Assembly (NCBI GenBank): GCA_022592435.1
Contig: JABYQS010000030.1
Span: forward strand, 62,001 to 126,000
Direction: 5' to 3'
DNA from: Cerioporus squamosus
Lineage: Eukaryota; Basidiomycota; Agaricomycetes; Polyporales; Polyporaceae
DNA length: 64,000 nt
Shown here: piece after piece, positions 1-11,019 of the stretch
How the letters are laid out: the number at the start of each line of letters is the position of its first letter
Position numbering within the stretch: the stretch's first letter is position 1
The notes under the pieces: model-generated
The model's database searches: none
Told to the model about the DNA's origin: nothing
What the model saw: the letters and a program-made list of their open reading frames with translations, nothing else
Program-made: the position numbers and the translations under genes

Positions 1-560
1 TGTCCTACAGCGCGCCGCAGTGGGGGACCCCCCAAGCCCCAGCCCCAGCCCCACACTCCATCCAGACTTCTCAGGCGACGCCGTCCGTGCCTGCTGCACA
101 CGACGCGGCTCGCACGTCGGACCTCGTCAGTGCGCAGTTCGACCCGAGGCTGATGGCCATGTACAATTTGCAGGCGCCCGGGTTTGGGGACATGTTTGGG
201 GCTGCGTCCGCGGTGCCGTCAGAGCCGTCTGCGTTCGCGCCGCAGCTCCCGCCAGAGTTGCAGGCTATGGCGGCTGCGGCTGCGGGCGCTGGCGGGGGCG
301 GGGGTGGTGAGGCGATGGATACGAGTGCGCCGCCGCTGACGTCCGAGGAGCTCGCTTTTGCGGACAACACGCTGGCGATGTGGTCGACTGCGCCGACGTC
401 GTTCGAGTATGTTCTCCTCCTTGAGTCTTGACCAGTGAGAGCGCAGTGCTGACGTTTGGTTCGTTCTTGCAGGTGGGACGACTGGGGAACATATATCAAC
501 AACGTCAGCGGGATGCACAACCCTGGCGCGTCCGGGCACCATCCTCAGGGTTCCGGGTGA
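1..560 (+). CDS. C-terminal part of a probable fungal transcription factor (partial)
   Basis: The reading frame is open from the left edge (codons in phase with base 3) to base 406. An intron at 407-472 (GTATGT..TTGCAG) joins to 473-560, which ends in TGA. The visible protein is Pro/Ala/Gln-rich and of low complexity, with a Gly run, and finishes with an acidic aromatic segment (MWSTAPTSFEWDDWG). From memory, that kind of ending occurs at the C-terminus of basidiomycete fungal-specific (Zn2Cys6-type) transcription factors. The DNA-binding and regulatory domains lie outside the window, so the assignment rests on this tail alone. The splice is phase 2 and restores a Glu codon. An unrelated low-complexity nuclear protein is the alternative. 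Confidence 0.5.
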
Positions 561-1355
561 GGTTGGACGGTACGCGTGGTCGTTGTAACCTGTAGTATAT
601 TTTCGGACCGTCACTCTAGACCCCCCGCTCACTCCACCACTCCTTGGCTCGCTCGCTTCTCATCTCGCCTGGCGGTTGTGGCCGCGAACAATCTGTACTC
701 CTCTCTATCCATCCAACGTCGTCGTCGTTGTCGTCGCTATCTGCTCGCATGTAGCTATAGATACCTTGGTACTTGCTTCCCGCATCCGTATCCGCATCCT
801 TGCCCGTCTCGTCGTCCTTGTCTTGGCAGTTTCTCGAAGTTGTCCTCCAGCGTCTGAGCCTCTGTCTTGTGTCCATGTACCGCACCAGCCCCGTCCGACT
901 CCGCTCTTGTTTGTGACTAATATGTATTGTACCTCTAGTGTTGAACGTTGACTGGGCGTCGGGACGCCTGGAGTCTCGCAGTCTGTCAACGTGCTTTAAA
1001 GGTCTACCACGAGACTAGCATGTCGGTAAGTACCGGTGTGGTGGGTACGTGACAGATGACGTAGCTCAGGAAACGCGAGACTGTGGTGGCCAGGATGAGC
1101 GTCGCCCCAACCATGTCATCGTGCGGTATAGTAAGGTCTGTTGCTGCGTAAGAGGTCGGGCGAGTCGTGCAAACCTGGGCGAGCTTCAAACGAACACGAG
1201 TCCATAGGGTTCAAGTACAAAAGATACGCACCGTACGCGTTCACGGATGCCAACTTCTCCATACCCATTGCTCAGTCGTAGTTGCAGACCACTCCCCGAG
1301 CGCGTCTGTGCACGCTTTGAGCGTCCGATTCCAGTATGTGTCCATGCATACAAGC
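561..1355. other. Intergenic, convergent 3' ends
   Basis: This lies between the end of the left gene and the 3' end of the first F-box pseudogene. It contains a GTC/CGT-rich stretch near 715-740 and pyrimidine-rich sequence. I see no gene in it. Confidence 0.5.
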
Positions 1356-3129
1356 TCATAGAGAAAGCGACGCAAGAGCTCCTACACACACCGGATGAGC
1401 AGAAGCAAAGCAAATCGGTTCGTCGCGATCGCTCACCTTCCAAGCGTGCACTGTCTTCAATTACGAACTCCTCAATCTGCCGCTGCGCCTCCTCGCCCTC
1501 CGCCTCCTCGATCTCCACGAGCTCCCTTCCCCGAGGGCCGTCCACAACCCGCCACCAGCACTGCTTCCGGATGACGGACAGCTGCCTCAGCTCGTCCCAT
1601 TCCCCCACGACGTCCTCCTCCTTCACGCCCAGCGCAATCACGGAGGCATCCACGTCGGTGCCGTCGCCCAAGAGCTGCATGTTCGGCGCCATGTCCCCGA
1701 CCGCGAGGTACCGCAGCGAGGGGAGCGCGCGAACGAGCAGGGGCGGCAGCGCGGCCAGCGCGGCCAGCGCCGTCACGCGGTCGATCTCCTGCTGCCTGAG
1801 CTGCGCGATCCCCTCCTCCTTCGATGCGAACCCCTGGGACCATCGGCGCTGCTTCTGCTCTGGCACGAGCACCCGGAGGCATTCGAGCGGCAGCGCGCTG
1901 AGGGCGGCGGGGAGTCTGCTCTGGGACGATCACGATCGTGAGCGAGATAGGATTAGACACGCAGCAGCGAGGATAACGGTACGCACCAGCCAGGAATAAT
2001 TCTCGACGGGCGCAATGAGCCCTTCGAGCTGGAGCTCCAGAGAGCGCAGCCGGGGAACGGCGCGGGGGAGCTCCTTCCAGAGATCCTCCTCCTCGCACGT
2101 AGTCTCCACGCATACGAAGAGCCCGACCGGTGACGTGCGCCGGAGCAGCTCGAGCAGCGGCCCTTGCGCTGGATCGAACTCGGAGAACCCGGTGTCCCAG
2201 AGGCGGAGGAGCCTGGATATTTGGAGCTGGTCCACGGTGCGGAGACGTGTCGAGAACCGACTGACATCTTCGAGGTCCGTGACCATCAGCCTCCGGAGGG
2301 GAGGCCATTTCGGACCTTCGCTGACTACTACTGTCGGCTCGGCGTCCCAGCTGAACGAGACGATGAGCGTGGACAGGGCCGGACACAGCTCCACCAGGTC
2401 CAATGCCGAAACGGAGGTGTCAGAGAGACGAAGATACCGGAGGGAGAGCATCGAAGGCGTTTCGGCTCGAGCGACACCTGCTGTCGGATCGAAGTTCCAT
2501 AACTTTACGATACGGAGGTGCGGCAAAGACGACAAGACCGAGATGAGCGGTGGTAGCGTCTTGGTCTCATTCTCGAGCGGGAAGTCGTCCGAGACGTAGT
2601 ACGACAGCGTGAGACGAGCAAGCCGGTCGCTCCGGAAGGAATCGAAGACGGCAAGCGAGGAATTGGACACGGTGAACAGCCGAAGGTTGACAAGGCTTGT
2701 GAGCGAGCGGATGGCGTCTCCAATTCGCGGATCGCGCTCGAGACACGGTTGAAAGCGCTCGAAGGAGAGCTCGCGCAGGTTGGGTGCTTGGAGTAGGATG
2801 TCCCCGATGAGTTCCGCTTGCGAGAAGTCGTCTCCGTAGTACGCCGAGTCTCCCTTGTCCTCCGCATCCTCGACCTCGAACGTCGAGGTTTAGACAACGA
2901 ATTGCTCGAGGAACAGTGCGCGAGGAGTGCCATCGGGTAGATCCGACAGTAGATAGGCATGGAGCCGTCGTAGTTGCCCAGGGCTCGAGCAGTTGATGTG
3001 CGAGGCAATGCGCGGTCCGGCGAGGCTATACGCGCGTTTTGAGGTGAGAGATACGTTCAGTGCGTCGTCCCCATATAGGTGTGCGAAGGTTGCAAGAAGA
3101 ACGTCGTCGTTGAGGGAGAACAGGCTCAT
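1356..3129 (-). pseudogene. F-box/LRR-type protein, copy 1, broken by an in-frame stop
   Basis: The start at 3129 gives MSLFSLNDDVLLATF, an F-box-like opening shared with the genes at 3789 and 8820-9998. F-box proteins normally bind Skp1 and select substrates for SCF ubiquitin ligases. Exons read as 1987-3129, 1437-1920 and 1356-1381. The donor after Trp-Leu (GTGCGT) and the downstream splice match the neighbouring paralogue. The body is a leucine-rich solenoid-like sequence (LVELCPALSTLIVSF). The frame is interrupted at 2890-2892 by TAA, about codon 80, where the paralogue has GAA (Glu). The last exon also has one extra base relative to the paralogue, which ends the protein at once. It is transcribed away from the paralogue at 3789. 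Readthrough or a base-call error is possible but two lesions make decay more likely. Confidence 0.75.
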
Positions 3130-3788
3130 GCTGAACTCAGGGGCGGACTCGGATGGTGGTTCGGTTTGACGACGTTGCCGACGAAAGAGGCAATTCAAAC
3201 GCCCGTGATCATGTCGGACCGAGCCTCCGACAACCACCTGGGATAAAGAAGGTGAGAGGTGGTTGGTTATATGTATGGTGTGCCATCACTCGGCTCATTC
3301 AAAGCCAGCAGAATCCTTGACGTACGGTTCTGAACTAGTAGTGTGTCATGAGCAGACGTCTGCTCTAATATTACTTAGGGAGACAACGAATAAGCAGGAA
3401 ATGTAAGGACGCTATAACATGATTGTTATATGAGTCATCGGATATTGAAACTTAAAGTTAAGTATGGTCATGGTAACGATGGACTGCCAGTCGTAAGACT
3501 ACTAAGAGATGGATAGAGTCAGGTAGGGAAGCTGGGAGACGGAAAGCTCGTGGGGTACGACGGGTATGCAGTGAGGTGCTTCACTTGTGTTCTTCCCAAA
3601 TGCGACCAGCGAGACAATTGGAAGCAAGTGTGCCAAGCAGACTTGATGGCAGGGCCAGCAGGCAAGCACCCTGCGAATGGGACCATGACGCCGTCGCACT
3701 CTCTGCTTACTAATTAAACGGGCGTTCCGGTTGCTTGATTTGGCCATGACATCGTGAACCTGAACCGCCATCTGCTCCAGAGCTCAGC
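3130..3788. promoter_or_regulatory. Shared upstream region of two divergent F-box copies
   Basis: A 659 base gap separates the start codons at 3129 (minus) and 3789 (plus). It is more AT-rich than its surroundings, notably 3340-3480. It would hold both promoters if the pair was ever active. No specific element could be identified. Confidence 0.35.
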
Positions 3789-5659
3789 ATGCGCCTTTTC
3801 TCACTCAACGACGACGTTCTTCTCGCCATATTCGCAAATCTCCATGGCGAAGATGCACTCAAGGTCTCTCTCACCTCCAAACGAGCGTACGCCCTCGCCG
3901 GACCACGCATTGCCTCCCGAATCAACTGCTCGAGCCCTGGGCAACTACGACGACTCCATGCCTACTTGCTATCGGTTCTACCCGATGGTAGGCCTCGCGC
4001 ACGATTCATGGAGTACCTCGTTATCGAAACTTCGACGTTCGAGAATGCGGAGAACAACCTGGGGGATGCGGCGTACTACTACGGAGGGGACTTCTCGCAG
4101 GCTGCACTCCTCGGAGACATCCTGCTCCAAGCACCCAACCTGCGCGAGCTCTTCTTGGAGCATTTTCAATCGTGTCTCGAGCGCGACCCTCGCATCGGAG
4201 ACGCCATCCGCTCGCTCACTGGCCTTGTCAACCTTCGGCTGCTCACCGTATCCGACTCCTCGCTTTCCGTCTTTGAGTCCTTCAGGAGCGACCGGCTCGC
4301 ATGTCTCACGCTGTACTACTACGTCTTGGACGACTTCCCACTCGAGAACGGCTCCAAGACGCTCCCGCCGCTCATCTTGCTCCTCTCGTCTCTCCATCAC
4401 CTCCGCATCGTCGAGCTGTGGAGCTTCGATTCGACAGCAGAAAGTCCAAGTCTTGCTCGAGCCGAAGCGCCTGCAATCCCGACGCCCTCCCAGTCCTTCC
4501 CGTTGATTCGGTACCTGCGGCTCTCTCAATCCTCCGTTCCCGCCCTGGACCTGGTAGAGCTGTGCCCCGCCCTGTCCACGCTCATTGTCTCCTTCAGCTG
4601 GTACGCCGAGCCGCTTGCACTCCGCGCAGGTCCACAATGGCCTCCCCTCCGCCGACTGATGGTCGCAAACCTCGACGACGTCCGCCGCTTCTCCGCGCGC
4701 CTCCGCACCGTAGACCAGCTCCAGATATCCGGGCGCCTCTGCCTCGCCGGGACAGCATGTTCTCCGAGCGCGGTCCAGCGCAAGGGCCGCTGCTCGAGCT
4801 GCTCCGGCGCACGTCGCCCGTCGGGCTCTTCGTGTGCATGGAGACGACGTCTGAGGAGGAGGATCTCTTGAAGTAACTATCCTGCGCCGCTCCCCGGCTG
4901 CGGTCTCTCGAGCTCCAGCTCGACGGGCTCATGCCCGTGAGCGTCGAGGACTATTCCTGGCTGGTGCGCACGCGTCCTTCTCCCCCCTCCCCTATCTCTC
5001 GCTCACACCATGCATCGCCCAGAGCGAACTCCCCACCGCCCTCAGCGCGCTGCCGCTTGTATGCCTCCGGCTGCTCGTCCCGGACGAGCAGCAGCGCCGC
5101 TGGTCCCAGGGGTTCACATCGAAGGGGGAGGGGCTCGCGCAGCTCAGGCAGCAGGAGATCGACCGCGTCAAGGCGCTCGCCGCGCTGCCGCCCCTGCTCG
5201 CCCGCGCGCTCCCCTCGCTGCGATACCTCGCGGCTCGGGGACATGGCGCCGAACATGCAGCTCTTGACCTTGGGCGAGGGCACCGACGTGGATGTGGACG
5301 CCTCCGTGGCTGCGCTGAGTGTGAAGGAGGACGACGTCGTGTGGGAGTGGGACGAGCTGCGGCACCTGTTCGTCGTCCGGAAGCAGTGCTGGTGGCGGAT
5401 CGTGGACGGCCCTCGGGGAAGGGAGCTCGTGGAGATCAAGGAGGCGGAGGGCGAGGGGGCGCAGCGGCACATTGAGGCCGGCGCCGTAGACAGTGCGTAC
5501 TTGGAAGGTGAGTCACTCGATTGTTACCACTGATTTGCTATTTGCGTGCGCTCACCCCGCTGTGCAGGAGCTCTCGCGTCGCTTCACTATGATCTTGCAT
5601 GGATGGTTACATACTGGAACTCAACACCCGCTCGGAGACTGGTCTGCTACCACGAATGA
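3789..5659 (+). pseudogene. F-box/LRR-type protein, copy 2, with three disruptions
   Basis: The gene starts MRLFSLNDDVLLAIF and follows copy 1 (1356-3129) along its length in opposite orientation. Exons read as 3789-4963, 5023-5507 and 5568-5659, with splice sites in the same places as copy 1. Three lesions are visible by comparison with copy 1. A length change near 4750-4765 shifts frame before the segment GPLLELLRRTSP. An in-frame TAA at 4874-4876 stands where copy 1 has GAG. One extra base near 5232-5240 shifts frame at the conserved YLAVGDMAPN segment. The original product would have been an F-box adaptor with a leucine-rich C-terminal part. The intact relative at 8169-9998 shows the family architecture. 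Confidence 0.75.
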
Positions 5660-6400
5660 GCAAGCGATATCGAGATCGGCATCCATGAACGTGCACGACG
5701 CGTGTTTTCCTGCGTCGATATGTTCGGTCTGCCCCGTACGTGGCTTCGCCCTCCGCCCTATACGAACATGCTGAGGATAGACGTAAAGGTGAGCCAGCAT
5801 GTTACGCGTATCCGCAGCCTGTTCAAGTCCCGCGGGGTAACTTACCGCCTGCCCTGCAGCTGAGACGTGGAAATCGAGGAGGAGGAGGGCCAGGAGGTGC
5901 AGCAGCAAATCAGTCCATAGCCGAAGACGCTAGGGACTTCGAAGGTGAGTAATTGTGACGACTAATCCGCTTTTTTTGCGCTCAACCGACTGTGCAGGGG
6001 CTCTTATGTGGCTTTCCGTAAGATCTTGTGTGTGCAGACCCGTATTGGAATTGGAAAATTGCACGAGTCGGAGCGTGCACAGACGCGCCCGGCGTGCGGT
6101 CTGCTATCACGACTGAGCCCACGGCATCAAGATTGGCATCCACGAACGTGTATGTTGCGTGGTTCTATGCGTCGGCATGCTGACATCCACATCCTGATTT
6201 GCTCCTTGAAAGTTCGACCTTTGCCCAAAACGGACACGCTGAGAACATACATAAGGGTGACTCGAGACCAGCGTCTGACGCGTATTCGCAGCCTGTTCAA
6301 GTTCCGCGGGAGAAATACCACCTGCCCTACAGCTGCGACGCGTGCAGGGATGTAGTTCGGATAAGAAGGGGTCTGTGGCGGCGAGAGACTTGAACAGCGA
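5660..6400 (+). repeat. Decayed tandem copies of the F-box 3' end
   Basis: Sequence downstream of the copy 2 stop is repeated about 460 bases on. The stretch around 5645-5870 (TCTGCTA, CATCCA, GCGTC, GCAGCCTGTTCAAGT) recurs in the same order around 6100-6350. Between them, 5865-6060 encodes a degraded version of the family's last exons: an acidic EIEEEE run, then a donor-like GTGAGT and an acceptor-like TGTGCAG followed by GGGCTCT. I read this as leftover 3' exons from further F-box copies. No complete frame remains. Confidence 0.5.
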
Positions 6401-6418
6401 CCCCCTATAACGATCGCC

Positions 6419-7903
6419 ATGACCTGCATTCCGGCCGTCGAACGCTTGGCCGACATCCTGGCTCAGAGTCTGCCGTACTGTGGTGGTACCTTCGAGTTGC
6501 CATCTGACTCCTTTGAGCTGTACTATGGCAAGGAGAATGCGAGGTACGTATACGTCGGATCTCTGCCTCGCCTCCGTATCTCGCACTTACTGGAGTTCGT
6601 TGTGCATGGCACTCAGATTCATCAACCTCAGCAATACCGCAAACAGCATCGATGCTCTGGACTCGCTCCAGGCTGCGTGCGAGCCCGCGGCGTTCGGTCG
6701 TAACACGGAGACGGTGCTGGACGAGGCGTACCGCAAGGCGCGCAAGATGGACACGAGCGAGTTCCTCGTCCGGCTGGACGTCGTGAAGTCCGGCCTCCTC
6801 GACGTGGTGTCTTCGAGCCTCCTGTCCGGCGACTCGTCGGGTCGAAGCGTCAGCGCAGAGCTCTACAAGCTGAACGTGTACGGTGCGCATCGATATCCTC
6901 TCACCGGATCTTCTGCGGCGTTCTCACCTGATCGACGACATGCGTGCGTGCACCTGCTCGCGCGTGTGTACAGGCGAAGGCGCGTTTTTCAAGTCGCACA
7001 CAGACACGCCCACAAAGAGCAACATGTTCGGCTCGCTCGTCATCGTGTTCCCAACTCAGCACTCCGGGGGCACGCTCGTCCTTCGCCACCACGAACACGA
7101 GTGGACGTTTGACTCCGCGAAGTTGCTCGCCGGCATGCCAAATCGCATCGCCTATGCCGCGTTCTTCAGCGACGTCGAGCACGAAGTCACTCCCGTCATC
7201 TCGGGCCACCGCATCACCATCACCTACAACTTGTATTGGGCCGACGCTGCTTCAGACCGCAAGGTCACTGGCACCCAACCAGATGGGGTCACCGTCCTGC
7301 AACCGCTGAGCGCGAACGCGACCGACGTCGGGCGCGCGCTGGCCGATGTCCTGGACGCGAAGGCACTCCTTCCTGCAGGGGGCACGCTCGGGTTCGGCCT
7401 GCGGCACGCATACCCTATCCGCGCACCTGGACCCGCGCGTCCACGGGGAGGATCCGCTCTGCACGCTCCCTGCGCTGCTCAAGGGCAGCGACCTCGCGCT
7501 ATTCGATGCGTGCGAGGCGCTGGGGCTCAAGCCGGAGCTCAAGTTCCTCAGTGAGCCGAGGGACGAGAACGAGAGGCCGGTGCTGTTCGACCGGGCGGTC
7601 CAGCTCTCGGTCACGGAGATTCACGATGTGAAGGGCGTTATGCTCGCTGAGCACGGGGGCGCCGTCATCGAAGAGGTCGACGTGGACTTCATGCCGGAGG
7701 AGGTGGACTCGGACTCGGACTCGGTAGACGGGCCCGTGCGCCCGGTGTATTGGGTGACGGAGGTGGGTGAGATAAACCAGCTTGCATCTGCGTACATCCA
7801 CTATGGGAACGAAGGCGTGCTCAACCACCTGTACATGACTGTATGCCTGACCGTGGATGTGGGCCCTGTGGGCGATCGCACAGCGCCGCCCATCACCGTC
7901 TGA
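6419..7903 (+). pseudogene. Fe(II)/2-oxoglutarate oxygenase (prolyl-4-hydroxylase-type fold), one frameshift
   Basis: Exons read 6419-6543, 6617-6882 and 6974-7903 with GT..AG introns in consistent phase. Residues after the second intron carry the iron-binding His-x-Asp (FFKSHTDTP), a distal His (VEHEV) and the 2-oxoglutarate-binding Arg (GHRITITYNLY), in the usual order for Fe2OG dioxygenases. The strand core is FGSLVIVFPT. A single-base length change near 7425-7430 breaks the frame after GFGLRHAYPI. The shifted frame continues with family-like sequence (PVYWVTEVGEINQLASAYI) to a stop at 7901-7903. The rest is well preserved, so this could be a young pseudogene or a base-call error. The substrate is unknown; in basidiomycetes this family is large and poorly characterised. 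Confidence 0.75.
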
Positions 7904-8168
7904 TGAGGCGCACAGATTCGGAGGGGCGGGCGTCGTTGTGTATGTCATCGGAGTGGTCTTAAAACCGAAGGTGCCGTGCATACCGAGAAGCATGTCTACC
8001 TGGGAGCAACTCGACCAGGATACTCAGCGTATGTGTGCTTGTCTCGATAGACGGCATGGGATACATAGTGTCGTACTACGGCGCAAGTCGAGGCAAAAGC
8101 GACGTCGGGAACCAAGGGCATTTTTAGCGGAACTGCGGACACTCCATGTCCTCTCCTGTCCTGTCCTG
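7904..8168. other. Short convergent intergenic region
   Basis: This separates the oxygenase 3' end from the F-box 3' end. It contains short CCTGTCCTGTCCT-type repeats around 8150-8170. I see no gene. Confidence 0.4.
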
Positions 8169-9998
8169 CTACGCATTCGTTGTGATGAATTCTACAGATG
8201 CTAATGAGCAAGCGATTCGCTTGGGTGCCCTTATGTCTCACCATGCAAGCGCTCCAATTGTTCGAAGTCCGCATCATCGATGTATCGCTGTATTTTGGCC
8301 GCGTCGCGGATTTTGAGCAGCTCCAGTTCTCTCTTCTCCCCGCATGCACCGCGCGCCACCTGTGGGTGATGATGCGCATATCTGGACACGGTTGCTGTCG
8401 TTCCAACTCCTCTACCGCGTCGAGCTCTGGCTCCGGTAGTACCTCGCCCGGGCCCTCAGCGTACCCAGTCCGATCCCAGGAGCCTCCGTGTTCTCCATTG
8501 TGAGACTGCACCGCAACTGTCTCGGCGATGCTCGGCGGCCACGCTCCCGTGAGTGTGAAGAAACGGAGAGTCGGAATTGCAAGCGGGATGATATCTCGGA
8601 TGAACTGGGTTGCGACGATGAGCATCGTCGCGTGCCTGCGCTCCGCCGGCCGACGTTCTTCAAGAGATGAGAAGACGTTGTGTGCGTGGTGCTCTATGTC
8701 TAGGGGAAGTCGGATTGATAGAGACACGAGTCGTAGACAGCCGAGACAGTGATGCATGGGAGTCTAAGGAGACGTCAGCACCCACGAATTGCCTTATCAG
8801 CAGATAATATACAACTCACGAGCCAGGACGCAAGATCGGCAGGTATCGCAGACCCGGCGATGTGGAGGTCAAGCACCCGCAGTCGAGGTGCGTCAACGAC
8901 CAGTTGACTCCAGAATGACACGGGCCTAATGTCAGGCAGTAATCGCATGCTGGCCGACACGGGGGATGCCTGACGGGATGTCGCCAATAGCTGGTCAGAG
9001 TCAACGAGGCCGAGAACAGATCCGAATAAGACGTTCATGCATATGTATTCTATGAGCTCCAAGCGGTGAATGATTGGCAGAAGATGGGCTATATGGATGA
9101 GCTCGCTGCGGCCCCCGGTCCTCAGAAGACGCAGCGGAGGCCAGCGACGAGGGGCATGAGAAACTATGGATATATCCTCCGGAACACCGCGTAGTAGTGT
9201 AACAGTTAGCATAGCCAAGCCCGGGCATAACTGAACGAGGTTCAATGCTGCCGGCGTGACTTCTTCCATCTCTAGCTGACGGATGGATGAGAACGAAGGT
9301 ACACTGGAAACCGCGCGGCTATCGAGCCAGCGATCGGGCGTGAAAAGGTGCAGCTTCAACGAGTATAGTTTGGGAAGCAACGACAGCAGCTGGATGAGCG
9401 GAGGGTAGGTGATAGGTTGGCGATCGATGAGGGGATCACGCCCGACGACTTCGCCCTTGTGGAAGCGGAGAGATAGCGTCTGGAGGTTCGAAAACGACGC
9501 ACCCTGTAGGGCAGTGATGCAACAGTCCCCGACCGTGTCGAGTACGACACAAGTCAGACCATCGAGTGCAATCAGGGCTGGGATTATGCGCGGGTCTTTA
9601 TGTACCAGAGGATGGAGTTGATGGAGGACGAGCCTCCGCAATCCTTTCGCGTGGAAGAGTTGCAGGAGGATATCGGCAACGAGACGGGCCTGGATGTAGT
9701 GCCCATCGATCCGTGTGCTAAAGTCTGCATCCACCTCTTCATCGAGCGGATAAAACGCAGAGATGGTTAGTTCCAAGTCCTCTACATGGCGAGCTCGTAC
9801 ATCGTGGCCGCGGAGGAAGGCGTGGAGTCGTCGTAACTGGAAGGGGCTGTTGCAAACAAGAACAGCGGCTACGCGAGGGAGGGCCAAGTGATAGGCCTTG
9901 GAGCATGTGAGTGCGACGTTGAGAGCATTTTCACCATGCAGGTATGAGAGAATGGAGAGGAGGGCATCGTCGTCAAGATCAAGCAGCCTCATCTTCAA
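8169..9998 (-). CDS. F-box/LRR-type protein, intact paralogue
   Basis: Exons are 8820-9998, 8443-8763, 8242-8359 and 8169-8191. All phases agree and give 546 residues. The N-terminus MRLLDLDDDALLSILSYL is the F-box-like segment; MKM adds two residues before the Met that aligns with the paralogues (9992), so either start is possible. Residues ~100-390 are leucine-rich and repeat-like. The last exons carry the conserved end of the family (ELELLKIRDAAKIQRYID). This is the only one of three nearby copies without a stop or frameshift. The expected role is substrate recognition in an SCF ubiquitin ligase in cytosol or nucleus; the target is unknown. Sequence divergence from copies 1 and 2 is high, so it is an older duplicate. 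Confidence 0.75.
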
Positions 9999-10067
9999 CG
10001 ATCAATGTGTAGGCGCCCGAGTCTGGCTTTATATGAATTAACCACGCACAGCGGCTTACGAAGGACT

Positions 10068-10283
10068 TCACACGAGCTCTACCGTCACCTGGCCATGCGA
10101 CTCAGCAACATTGATATTGTTGAATATTACACCGAACCTCCCGGACGCCTCACACCCTAGGTCAATATGCACCATCAAGTCTGAGGCCGCGCTGACGACT
10201 CGGAGCCTATAAACACGATCATCCTTCACGGTTATTGGCCAATTAATCGCTGCTAAGAATTGATTAAGGTCCTCAGAAGACAA
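10068..10283 (-). CDS. Short hypothetical ORF, possibly an exon
   Basis: The frame gives 71 residues of well-mixed, non-repetitive composition (FLAAINWPITVKDDRVYRL). It is preceded on its strand by a CTTAATC/TCAG-rich context that could be an acceptor. I do not recognise it. It may be an exon remnant of a gene lost from 10.0-10.4 kb. Confidence 0.25.
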   Translation of the reverse strand: MSSEDLNQFLAAINWPITVKDDRVYRLRVVSAASDLMVHIDLGCEASGRFGVIFNNINVAESHGQVTVELV

Positions 10284-11019
10284 TTGAATGAGCTACCTAC
10301 CGAGACGACAAGTGATGAGGTGGGTTGCGGAGGCAAGGTTGAAGTGAACCGACGATGAAGAATCTATTGGTATCGCATGGAGGGGGCATCATCGTGGTGC
10401 ATAACGCCGAGAGTCGTGAGTTGGATGGTACTAGGTCGCTGCTCACACCGTAGTGCGCTGAGCCACAGCTAGCAGTGAATCATCATCAACATGAATGGAC
10501 ATTACACGGTGTTAGCAGGAATGCTGCAATCGTCGAAACAGACTTACCGGCTATTGTCTCTCCGCCAGCCGAGCACTCCTACGGATACCGGAGGGCGCAG
10601 ACGCAGAGGCAGGAAACACGGCAACTGGGATAGCGGCGGGAGCGGCAGGCTTCGGCGGCGTTGTGCTGGAGCTAGATGACTTTTTCTTGCGTGTCGCGCG
10701 TAGACTTCTCCGCGCGACGATGCAGAGTGCGCGCCATCCGAGCAGGTGGGTGAGAGACAGATGGGGAGTAGACGTTATATGGCCTGCGGGAGCCCTGGCC
10801 AGGCCTGCAGGAGTTCAGCCCGAAGTTGATGGTTCGTGAGAGGGCGCGATATAGTGGCGGTGTCGATGGAGTTCGATACAAGGTCACGATGCAGGAACGT
10901 GGTCGAGGGATGCCGTAAGCAAGGCCTTGATACTGCCATAATTGATGGAAGGGCGTTGCCCCGTGTCGAGCGCAGCACACGCAATATGAACCATGCAAAC
11001 AAGTGGTCAAGACCCCGAG
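10284..11019. other. No recognisable gene
   Basis: Several short open frames exist but none has splice-consistent continuation or protein-like composition. It lies downstream of the gene ending at 11020. Confidence 0.4.

Noticed and set aside
1472..2386. Arg/Ala-rich 304-codon minus ORF
   Set aside because: It is an alternate frame of the F-box pseudogene; the correct frame shows the paralogue's motifs.
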